Shown: one piece after another, positions 38,218 through 46,543 of the stretch
Layout: each line of letters begins with the position of its first letter
How positions within the stretch are numbered: position 1 is the first letter of the stretch
Assembly (NCBI GenBank): GCA_028284415.1
Contig: JANQRU010000003.1
Span: forward strand, 35,001-99,000
Source: Pyrinomonadaceae bacterium
GTDB taxonomy: Bacteria; Acidobacteriota; Blastocatellia; Pyrinomonadales; Pyrinomonadaceae
Reading direction: 5' to 3'
Length of the DNA stretch: 64,000 nt
The notes under the pieces: model-generated
Seen by the model: the letters and a program-made list of their open reading frames with translations, nothing else
Databases searched by the model: none
Told to the model about the DNA's origin: nothing
Translations under genes and position numbers: made by a program

Positions 38218-39723
38218 ATGCCCGAACATTTGATATCAATAGACCAAGCTAGAGAAAATTTACTGGAATGTGCAATTTATTTGGCTGAAAATATAAACAG
38301 CCGGGAAGCACGAGCTGCTGCTATTGGAGAAGTTGTGTCTCAAGTAATTAAGCAGGAAAATGTAGATTTAGCAGCTGAATTAGCAGATTCTTTAGATGAA
38401 CCTTTTGCACGAAATAAATTGCTTACTCAAGTTATTTCAAAATGTGTTCAGATGAATGATAACGAATATGCTTTTCAACTCGTTCAAGCGATTGACGACT
38501 TTGGCAGACAATCCAGAGCGTTGGAAGTTATTGCATTGCAAACTGCTGAAAAGGGTGATTTTGAAAAAGCTCTTGGCATAGCCGAAAACTTAGATCACTC
38601 CTCAGATGCTTATGCAGGGATTGCTGTTCATCAAGCAGAAAAAGGTTTAGAAACAGAAGCTACAAATACACTTGAAAAAGTAGATTTCTCAAGTTCAAAG
38701 GTTCGTGCTCTTATTTCAATTGCTGTAAACTATATTCTAAAGAAACAGCCCGAAAATGCCGTGTCTTACCTTGAAAAAGCTGAAATTGAAGCTGGAAATA
38801 TAGAATTTACCGAAGAAAAAATTAATTCATTACTGGAAGTTTCAGTCAATTATATTGAGTGCAACAGAAATGATAAGGCAATCCAGTTATTAGCGAAAAC
38901 TCAAGAAATAATTGAAGGAATTGATGGCATTCACAAAGATAATTATCTGGTAAATGTTGCTGTCGGTTTTTTACGAGCAGATAGTATGGAATTTGCTGAC
39001 AGAACTTTGGATTTAGTTCACGACAAAGTGCAAATTTCAAATTGTTTACTATCTTTTTCACAAGAATTCCTAAAAGAAAACGATGAAGAAGAAGCCTTAG
39101 ATACACTCGAAGAATCTTATGCAATCTTGAAATCACAGGAAGAAAAAGAAATTCGCAACAGCAAAGAAAGATACAGATTATTTGGTTCAATCGCTGCACA
39201 ATTTGCCCATCTAAAGAAACAGGAAAGAGCTATTGAGATCGCTCATGAGAATGATGACAACCAGCAAAAAAATCTGGCTTTATCAAAAATTGCTCAAATA
39301 TCAATTCAACAAGGCAAAGATGAATTTGCACGACAAGCACTGTCCGGCATACAAGAAGAAAGCCAAAAATTAACTGCACTCGTAGCGATGAGTGACGTTA
39401 AAAATAATTTGGATAAGAAAGACGATGCATTGGATTTATTAAATGAAGCAGCACAACTGATCGACACGGTTGAGCAATATATAGTTCGCACTGAAGTAGA
39501 AAACGAAATTGTAAAACGATTTTACAGTTATGGCGAAGCAGAAAAGTCTAGAGAGTTTGCTTCAAAAAGTCTTCAAACAATCGAAATAATCAAGGGTGAA
39601 GGAAACCGCTCCGTAGCACTTGCTCAACTTTCTGAGATTTATAAAGCACTAAACTTTGAATTGTCAGATCAGGACAAAAGTATTTTAGATACTATGGTCA
39701 GATCATCCGAGTTTACAATTTAG
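38218..39723 (+). CDS. Alpha-solenoid (TPR-like) repeat protein, unknown function
   Basis: 501 residues without signal peptide or transmembrane helix. Nearly the whole length is helical pairs of about 33-37 residues, for example LTQVISKCVQMNDNEYAFQL, EVIALQTAEKGDFEKALGIA and GIAVHQAEKGLETEATNTL. The repeats follow a pattern of ALxxIAxxxxxxGxxxxA, as in TPR/SEL1-type scaffolds. It probably binds other proteins in the cytoplasm. It is likely co-transcribed with the HAD gene and lies 240 bases before the sigma factor gene of the CHAT module, without shared signals. Confidence 0.7.
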   Translation: MPEHLISIDQARENLLECAIYLAENINSREARAAAIGEVVSQVIKQENVDLAAELADSLDEPFARNKLLTQVISKCVQMNDNEYAFQLVQAIDDFGRQSRALEVIALQTAEKGDFEKALGIAENLDHSSDAYAGIAVHQAEKGLETEATNTLEKVDFSSSKVRALISIAVNYILKKQPENAVSYLEKAEIEAGNIEFTEEKINSLLEVSVNYIECNRNDKAIQLLAKTQEIIEGIDGIHKDNYLVNVAVGFLRADSMEFADRTLDLVHDKVQISNCLLSFSQEFLKENDEEEALDTLEESYAILKSQEEKEIRNSKERYRLFGSIAAQFAHLKKQERAIEIAHENDDNQQKNLALSKIAQISIQQGKDEFARQALSGIQEESQKLTALVAMSDVKNNLDKKDDALDLLNEAAQLIDTVEQYIVRTEVENEIVKRFYSYGEAEKSREFASKSLQTIEIIKGEGNRSVALAQLSEIYKALNFELSDQDKSILDTMVRSSEFTI

Positions 39724-39852
39724 CTAAAAATATACTTACAAAACTTTTTTACAGGTTCATTTTTTACTCAATAATAACTTCTTAAAATAGAATGTTAGAC
39801 AGTATTGATCAATGACTTTTCACAAAAATTTAATATCCCAAACCCAAAAATC

Positions 39853-39881
39853 TTGACTAGATTGATTGTTGAACTTAAACT
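39853..39881 (+). promoter_or_regulatory. Possible promoter of the sigma/anti-sigma pair
   Basis: TTGACT (39853-39858) and TAAACT (39876-39881) with a 17-base spacer: five of six in the -35 and four of six in the -10. The 240-base gap 39724-39964 shows no gene or other clear site. Confidence 0.35.
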
Positions 39882-39964
39882 ATCTCAATCATTTACAATA
39901 AAAATTTCGGAAATTAGAGAATCTAAAGATCTACGCTGTATTCCGGATTTAATAAAATCCCAAA

Positions 39965-40519
39965 ATGGATAAAGGTGTGGAAATAAATCAGAGCAATTTT
40001 TCAAAAATGCTTGAATGGCTTGACGATGATTTAGAAAAAGCTGGACAAGCTTATGAATCAATCCGCATACGTCTCACAAAAATCTTTTATGCAAGGGGCT
40101 GCCATACGGCAGAAGAATTAGCCGATGAAACCATTGATAGAGTTACAAAAAAGATGGATAAACTCATACATACCTACAAAGGAAACCCTAAATTATATTT
40201 CTATGGTGTTGCTAAAAATGTTTTCCTTGAACACACACGCAAACCAGTCGAAAAAGAATTACCTTTTCATCTTAAAAAAGAGATATTAGACCAAGATGAA
40301 CTAGAACAAAGAGATGAATGCCTAACCAAATGCCTTAAAAAACTTCCTAAAGACGAAAATGATCTAATAATCAATTACTACAAAGGTGAGAAACGAAAAA
40401 AAATCGAAAATCGTCAAAAGATAATGGAAGATTTAGATTTAACCCCACAAAATCTTAGAATTCGTGCGTACCGCATTAGAACTAAACTACAAAAGTGTTT
40501 AATAAAATGTCTTGGTTAA
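39965..40519 (+). CDS. ECF-like RNA polymerase sigma factor
   Basis: 184 residues. The N-terminal sigma2 region has the pattern ADETIDRVTKKMDKLIHTYK followed by FYGVAKNVFLEHTRK, which corresponds to the conserved region 2.3-2.4 helix of ECF factors. The C-terminal part has KLPKDENDLIINYYKGEKRK and an arginine-rich recognition helix (LTPQNLRIRAYRIRTKLQK), as in sigma4. It would direct polymerase to its own set of promoters, held in check by the membrane protein encoded next. The ATG at 39965 lacks a good Shine-Dalgarno. Confidence 0.75.
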   Translation: MDKGVEINQSNFSKMLEWLDDDLEKAGQAYESIRIRLTKIFYARGCHTAEELADETIDRVTKKMDKLIHTYKGNPKLYFYGVAKNVFLEHTRKPVEKELPFHLKKEILDQDELEQRDECLTKCLKKLPKDENDLIINYYKGEKRKKIENRQKIMEDLDLTPQNLRIRAYRIRTKLQKCLIKCLG

Positions 40520-40579
40520 AATCACTTATGAAATACTTTATGCAAATTTGCATTAATAAATAGGGGAATAAGTAAAAAT

Positions 40580-41413
40580 ATGCCTGCGGAAAAAGTTAAA
40601 AATTCAGATATTAAAAAATACTTATTAGGACTTTCTGATGGCGATGGAGAAATAATCGAAGAATCCCTGTTAGTCGATGATGAATTTTATGAAAATTTTC
40701 TATCTGTAGAAGAAGAACTTATCCAAGAATATGTTGATGATGAATTAACCTCAGAAGAAAAAAAACAATTTGAATCTCATTTTCTCATTTCTGAAGAACG
40801 CTTCCAAAAGGTTAAATTTGCCCAATCTTTAAGAAAACATATTGACCAAAAGGAAACTACAAGAAAAGCTGAAACTACTAAGTCTGAAACTCAAAAGTCC
40901 AAATCCATTAATTTCTTTTCAAATTTCTTCTCATCACCTATTCCTCTTGCGGTTAGTTTATTGGTAGTCGTTGCGTTAATGTGGGGAATATTCTCTTATT
41001 TCGGCAGTAACAGTTTAAGTCCTCTAGAAAAAGAATTTGCAGAGTTAAATAAAGGTGATTTTAATGATGTTGGAAAATACGCAAATCTATCACGTTTGAA
41101 TCTGATTTCAGGGGTAACTAGAGGTTCTAATGGTTTTGGCAAATTAAGTAAAAAGAATCTTACTAATAAGGTTTTATTTCGGTTGGCTCTTCCAACAAAA
41201 ACAGAATCTGAACGAGATTTTAAGATTGAATTATTAAAAACTCAGAAAATTATTTTTATGCAAAACCGAATAAGAGTCTATAAAAATGAAGGCGGGGAGG
41301 AACTTAGATTCTTTCTCCCGACAGACTTGCTAAAAAAGGGAGAATATCAAATCAAAGCAATGGACAATTCAAAACAAGATGAAGAAATTATCTATTCATT
41401 TTTGATCGAATAG
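40580..41413 (+). CDS. Membrane anti-sigma-like protein
   Basis: 277 residues. An acidic N-terminal cytoplasmic region (about 1-90, EEELIQEYVDDELTSEEKKQ) has the short two-helix layout of anti-sigma domains but no zinc HxxxCxxC motif. One transmembrane helix spans about 121-140. The C-terminal part (about 145-277) is predicted outside the membrane and looks beta-rich. It starts 60 bases after the sigma gene. Its stop lies nine bases from that of the convergent TPR-CHAT gene. The pairing with an ECF factor is the main evidence for its role. Confidence 0.65.
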   Translation: MPAEKVKNSDIKKYLLGLSDGDGEIIEESLLVDDEFYENFLSVEEELIQEYVDDELTSEEKKQFESHFLISEERFQKVKFAQSLRKHIDQKETTRKAETTKSETQKSKSINFFSNFFSSPIPLAVSLLVVVALMWGIFSYFGSNSLSPLEKEFAELNKGDFNDVGKYANLSRLNLISGVTRGSNGFGKLSKKNLTNKVLFRLALPTKTESERDFKIELLKTQKIIFMQNRIRVYKNEGGEELRFFLPTDLLKKGEYQIKAMDNSKQDEEIIYSFLIE

Positions 41414-41422
41414 CTGAAATAT

Positions 41423-44400
41423 TTATCTGAAATAAGTATAACTTCGATAAATTCCAAAAAATATAAATATAGTAATGATTAATAAAAAGTAGTTTGAGAA
41501 GTCAAATCTTCTCGAAAGCTTCGGTTTGTTTTGAAAGTCACCATGAACAGTAAAAGCAGCCCAATAAAAAGGTGATTTAAATCGAGGGTTTTCTCGGAGT
41601 TTTATTTGTGCCTTACGTAATGCCTCAGATGGAGTCAACTTTTCAGCTACCAAAAATCTGTAAAAATGTTTCATTATTTCGAATGTGGCTTCATCATCAA
41701 CTTTCCAACGACTTGAGATAACTGTTTTTGCTCCAACTTGCAAAAATCCATTTGTTAAACTCATCAAACCCTCGCCTTTTATTTCCTTTCCAATTCCCGT
41801 ATCACAAGCACTCAAGACAACCATGTCAGCTGATAAATTTAGACCGTAAATATCTTGAAGTCGTATAAATCCATCGTGTTTATTTCCTTGCTGATCATAT
41901 TGCGAAAGAACAATCCCAGAAAGTTCAGGTCTTTCTTCATTTAGAAATCCGTGAGTCGCGAAATGTAAAATCTTGTAGTTCTGAATATCTGTATCCAAAA
42001 ATTTCTTGCGATTCGCTGAAAAGCCAGAAATCAATTCGGATTTGCTCTCTCCAACTATTTGTAAAATTGATTTAGATTCTCTACCAGACGCAGGCAGGCG
42101 TTTAAGTGACTTCAAAGATTCCATTGAACGAAAATTTGTCCAAAAAGGTGAAGGAGAATTCGAAGCAAGCTCGGTTTTTTGAGTTTCTTTGGATTTAGAA
42201 AGCCTAATATCTTCTTCTGAAAAAATTGGGTCTGCAAAAACTAATAAATCTTTCTGTGGCAATTTTGGGGATTCGGAACTTTTCCTAATCAAGCTGAGTG
42301 TAGAAGCAGAGGGTGCATAAACTATCTCATTTGTTAATAAGAATGGTTCAAAAGAGTTTGAATTTTTATCTTCAGTAGGGAACGGCAATGCTGAAATCGG
42401 AAAATATCGCAATTTTCCATCTGCAACAATAATTAATTTTTTGTCCCTAATTTTACTAGCAATCTTTCCAAATAAGTGATTACTTAAAACCTTTGCTTCT
42501 TGCCAGTAAAGCCTTTCATTTTCTGCAATCCTTTTTTGATATAAATCAATTTCTTCATTCGGTTTAATTTCTCTAGAAATAAGCAACTTGCGAAGTTTTT
42601 CTATCCGTGATTCGAGAATTTCACGTTTTGGTAAAACAAATACATCAAAACTATTTTTGCCAACCATCCATAAATAGCTTTCTTCTTTTCCGAATGAGAA
42701 CTCTAGAAGCATAGAATTTTCACTTTTAACACTATTTTGAAATGCTCTTATATCTAAATTAGTAGGATCTTTAATCGCTGAATAAATAGGACTTTTTTGT
42801 TTTAATTCAGCTTTTATCTCAGCTAATTCATTATTTAAAACTTTGATTTCATTATCAAGTTCTTTAATTTCTATTTCAGGTTCATTTTTACTTAATGCTT
42901 CAGTTAGCTTTTCCGATTTTATATTTATTAAATTCTGAATTTCCTGTTCACGATTTACGACTTGAGGGTTTGCATCAGCTTCAAATTTAATTTCAGTGAG
43001 TTTCAACTTCTCTAGTGTTGAACGTGAGCGAGACTTTTCGCTAGCTAGCAAGGCTTTTATATCAAACCCTCTGTTAGGATACTGCTTGTGCATTCTCATT
43101 AGTAAATAAATGTAAAGTTCATATCGCTCATGTATGTTGGAAAAATATGTTTGGGTTAGGTCTGAATTTAATAAATCAGAGGTAAGGTTTTCGGTTATCA
43201 TTAATGAATCTTCGATAAGGTTTAAGGCTTTTTCCTCATTTTTTTCAATTGAATTCAGATAAGCAAGAAGATATAAAGTCTGGGACTCAGAAAAACTGTT
43301 TTTTATCTTTTGGTGTATTTCTAATGCTTTACTTAAATATTCTTTGCTTAAATCTAATCTATTATTTTTAGCATAAAATTCTCCTATTTGATCGTAAATA
43401 AGTGAAATTTCTCTAGTTGCCTTTTGTGTTTTTAGTAATAGAATTGATTTATTATATTGGTTTTCAGCTTTCTGGAAATAGCCTTTTTTAGCATACAAAT
43501 TACCAAAACTTTTGAAGATTACTGCTAAATAAAACTTATCATCAAGTTGTTTAGCTAATACTAAGGCTTCATTAAAGTATTTTGAAGCCTTATCTAGATT
43601 CTCACTTAAGTAATTTAGTTTTCCTAAACCACTAAGCGTAGCTAACTCACCATATTTATGTTTAGCAATTCTAAAAGATGTAAGTGCTTTTTTTCTGTAG
43701 GTAATTGCTAATTCCCAGTCTTGATACAGTTCATATATTGAGGCAAGTCCATTATAAACTCTAGCTTTTTCTAATGTATCTAAATCAGTTGGAAACATTA
43801 ATTCGGCACTTCTATAATTTGTAATCGCAGCTTGTCGTTTGTTCATGAAGTTTAAGGTATTTGCAATAGCAATTTTGGTAAATGCTATACCTCGTGAATC
43901 ACCTATTTTTTCATACATCCTTAAAGCATTTTGGACTGTGTTAAAAGCTAATTTAATTTTGTCTTTATATAAATAATTATATCCTAAATACAGAAGTATT
44001 CTTGCTTTTAAGTTTGAGTCTTCACCTTGATTAGCAAAAGATAAAGCCTTTATATATAAATTTTCAGCATCAAGTAAATTTCTTTCGTAATACTCGAATT
44101 CGGCGGCACTAAAATATGCTATTGCTTTGGCAGAATTATTTTCCGTATTGTTTAGTAACTTTAATACTTTAAGTAAATACTTTTTACTTTTATCAGATTT
44201 TCCTTGATTTAATAATAAAAGTGATAATTCACTTAAAATATATATTCTTTCATTTATGTTTGAACTACTATCTGTTAGGTTCAGAGCCTTTTTATAGATT
44301 TCAAAAGCTTTTTCATTTTCACCCAAAACAGTATATAGAAATGCTATTTGACGACTAGTTGAGAGAGCTTTATCAGTTTCTTTATTATTTAACCAACAAT

Positions 44401-44617
44401 CTTTACTTGTTTTTAATAAATTAATTGCATTTATTATTTTAGGTTTCTTCCATTCTAAAGCTAGTTTTTTAGCCTGAGACTCTAACTGTCGGATTTCGTC
44501 AAAATTATCACAAAGCAATTTATTTTCCTTTGGATATGCAACTTGAAAACTTAATAATACTAGCCCAGCTAATAGTGGTAAACAAAAAGGCTTAATTTTG
44601 ATTAAGTATGTTAACAT
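41423..44617 (-). CDS. TPR-CHAT caspase-like protease, exported/membrane-anchored
   Basis: 1064 residues. A signal peptide or anchor is at the start (hydrophobic about 12-27). About ten TPRs follow (about 45-450), then a helical coiled region (about 540-610) and a C-terminal CHAT protease domain (about 700-1030). The catalytic pair is intact: His889 in HFATHGFLNEE and Cys938 in VVLSACDTGIG, with GAKTVISSRWKVDD after it. A final transmembrane helix (YFLLIITIFIFFGIY, about 1040-1056) ends the protein. CHAT proteases are clan CD, like caspases and separase. The gene overlaps the upstream C11 gene by seven bases. Confidence 0.9.
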   Translation of the reverse strand: MLTYLIKIKPFCLPLLAGLVLLSFQVAYPKENKLLCDNFDEIRQLESQAKKLALEWKKPKIINAINLLKTSKDCWLNNKETDKALSTSRQIAFLYTVLGENEKAFEIYKKALNLTDSSSNINERIYILSELSLLLLNQGKSDKSKKYLLKVLKLLNNTENNSAKAIAYFSAAEFEYYERNLLDAENLYIKALSFANQGEDSNLKARILLYLGYNYLYKDKIKLAFNTVQNALRMYEKIGDSRGIAFTKIAIANTLNFMNKRQAAITNYRSAELMFPTDLDTLEKARVYNGLASIYELYQDWELAITYRKKALTSFRIAKHKYGELATLSGLGKLNYLSENLDKASKYFNEALVLAKQLDDKFYLAVIFKSFGNLYAKKGYFQKAENQYNKSILLLKTQKATREISLIYDQIGEFYAKNNRLDLSKEYLSKALEIHQKIKNSFSESQTLYLLAYLNSIEKNEEKALNLIEDSLMITENLTSDLLNSDLTQTYFSNIHERYELYIYLLMRMHKQYPNRGFDIKALLASEKSRSRSTLEKLKLTEIKFEADANPQVVNREQEIQNLINIKSEKLTEALSKNEPEIEIKELDNEIKVLNNELAEIKAELKQKSPIYSAIKDPTNLDIRAFQNSVKSENSMLLEFSFGKEESYLWMVGKNSFDVFVLPKREILESRIEKLRKLLISREIKPNEEIDLYQKRIAENERLYWQEAKVLSNHLFGKIASKIRDKKLIIVADGKLRYFPISALPFPTEDKNSNSFEPFLLTNEIVYAPSASTLSLIRKSSESPKLPQKDLLVFADPIFSEEDIRLSKSKETQKTELASNSPSPFWTNFRSMESLKSLKRLPASGRESKSILQIVGESKSELISGFSANRKKFLDTDIQNYKILHFATHGFLNEERPELSGIVLSQYDQQGNKHDGFIRLQDIYGLNLSADMVVLSACDTGIGKEIKGEGLMSLTNGFLQVGAKTVISSRWKVDDEATFEIMKHFYRFLVAEKLTPSEALRKAQIKLRENPRFKSPFYWAAFTVHGDFQNKPKLSRRFDFSNYFLLIITIFIFFGIYRSYTYFR

Positions 44618-46515
44618 CCAAATTTGCCGTCTGGGTCAAGGTCATTAACACGTAAATTGCGATAACGTCCAAAAAGGTCTATGTATAAATCTGCACCATC
44701 TCTTGTTTTATTTTGATCATCCCTCGTATTACCTCCTCCTGAAAATGTATCAATAGCCTTGTCAAAATCTTCCAATTCATCAATAAAGCCGTATTTATGA
44801 AGAGCAAATCCTTCTAAGACATCTAAAAGCGATTTATTCTTTGAAGCTAAATATTCAAGCATTCTTTCACATATCTTTTCTATTAAAATTTCTAATTCAC
44901 TTGGTTTTAATTCATTTTCTAGATTTATCTTTTTTAATAAGTCTACATTCTTGAGTATTTCTTTAATTTCTTTAATTAAAGCAGGGGTGAGAGGAATTTC
45001 AGTTAAAGCATCAATTTGTTCCAAAATCTCTGCTACAGGGGCAGGAGTATTTTTATTTCTATCTGCTACAGAATCTTTTTGGATTGAGCCTACACTATTT
45101 TTATTTCTATCTACATCTGGAGGTATCATTATATTTGCAGAAAGGCGAGAAAAAAAATCAAAAACGCTTGGTTTAAATTTGGTTATTTGACCTGTTGGAC
45201 GTTGCGTAAATACGAGTATAAACTTAATGAAAAGAAGCCACAATTTTGGTGTTTTAAAGATACTTGAGGTTTTAAAAAACTCTAGTTTATCGTAGTTTTT
45301 TTGGCTAATTAAATAACCAAGCGTACTCCAAGGCAAAAACATTGAAATGCCTCTTGAAAACCAATATTCGATTCCTGAATAATAACCGCAAATTATTTTT
45401 TCATTTTTAATATAAGTTAAAAGATCAGAGCTTTCTACACTGAGTTCTTTAAGTATTAGATTAAAAAGTTCAGCATCTTTCGTAAGATACTTAGGGTCTT
45501 TAACTGATTTATGTGAATTTATGACGTAATTTTTACAGGCTTTGCTTAATATATCAAGAAAATCAATCAAGTCGATAGATTGATTTTTCATAAAAGTCTG
45601 ACTTTTCCAGTGGGTTGTTTGTAAAACCCTTATGATTGGATGATTTATAAAGTCATATTTTCTTGGGTTGAAAATAAATTCTAACCAAACAAAAAACAGG
45701 CTTGTATGTAATAAGAGTAGTGTGCCATTCATTTTTTTGATTAAGTCATCGTATTTATTCAAATTGTTGTAACTTATATCAGCAGATCGCCCTGCAAATG
45801 AATATTCTTTATGATATTTATGAACTTTATCTGATACTAAATTGAGTAATTCTTCTGAAGTTACTTTGTTTTGCTTAGCAATAAGTTCCTTTGCGATTTT
45901 TCGATAATCCCAAGCATAGTTAGGAATACTTCCTTGAGAACCTATCCAATAATGAGCAAGATCCTTAAAATCGTGCATAACTTCTAATGTGTTCATAACA
46001 CAACCTTCAAACCCAATAATATCTAATTGATTTTTCAAGGCAGGCAACTTTTTAATGCCCTCCTTAATACCTAAACGTAAATCTTTTATCGTCATAATTC
46101 CAGATGAATTATCTCCCGGATTTTCATCAACAAGTAAAGTTCTTCCTTGCCAAGAATCTCCGTGACCTGAGATGATTAAGAAGTAATTTTCAGCTTTTTG
46201 GTTTTTAATACTCCATTTAATTAACTCTTTAATTGCTTCATCTGTTTCTTCTTCTTCTTTAGGAAATTTATGGTGTGGTGAATATGTTTTTTGTTTAGTA
46301 AATAAATATCTTCTAGTTGGGGTCAACGGGTGTTGAAAATCGAATTTTAGAACAAAAGAAATATCAGCATAATATTCACTCAAACCGCGAGCATTTTCTG
46401 TTACCTCAGTTAATTCATTGACGGCTCTGGTCATATCATCGTTAAGATTGTTATCACCGGCTAAATAGAACATTATTGTCCAATCATTTAGTGGCTTACG
46501 AGTCTTTTCTTTCAT
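44611..46515 (-). CDS. Clostripain-like (C11) cysteine peptidase, second copy
   Basis: 634 residues. It opens WTIMFYLAGDNNLNDDM, typical of C11 peptidases. The catalytic pair is His118 in IISGHGDSWQG and Cys172 in GFEGCVMNTLEV. C11 proteases cut after basic residues, often after self-activation. It has no signal peptide; hydrophobic stretches near 240-255 and 415-430 could be buried. Full-length paralogue of the next gene, sharing THWKSQTFMxNQSID and the C-terminal RDDQxKTR...FGRYRNLRVN. ATG 46515 is preferred to the one 12 bases upstream because GGAG lies six bases before it. A 17-base direct repeat lies inside the gene. Confidence 0.85.
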   Translation of the reverse strand: MKEKTRKPLNDWTIMFYLAGDNNLNDDMTRAVNELTEVTENARGLSEYYADISFVLKFDFQHPLTPTRRYLFTKQKTYSPHHKFPKEEEETDEAIKELIKWSIKNQKAENYFLIISGHGDSWQGRTLLVDENPGDNSSGIMTIKDLRLGIKEGIKKLPALKNQLDIIGFEGCVMNTLEVMHDFKDLAHYWIGSQGSIPNYAWDYRKIAKELIAKQNKVTSEELLNLVSDKVHKYHKEYSFAGRSADISYNNLNKYDDLIKKMNGTLLLLHTSLFFVWLEFIFNPRKYDFINHPIIRVLQTTHWKSQTFMKNQSIDLIDFLDILSKACKNYVINSHKSVKDPKYLTKDAELFNLILKELSVESSDLLTYIKNEKIICGYYSGIEYWFSRGISMFLPWSTLGYLISQKNYDKLEFFKTSSIFKTPKLWLLFIKFILVFTQRPTGQITKFKPSVFDFFSRLSANIMIPPDVDRNKNSVGSIQKDSVADRNKNTPAPVAEILEQIDALTEIPLTPALIKEIKEILKNVDLLKKINLENELKPSELEILIEKICERMLEYLASKNKSLLDVLEGFALHKYGFIDELEDFDKAIDTFSGGGNTRDDQNKTRDGADLYIDLFGRYRNLRVNDLDPDGKFGC

Positions 46516-46543
46516 TTTTTTCTCCATAGATAAAATTTATATG

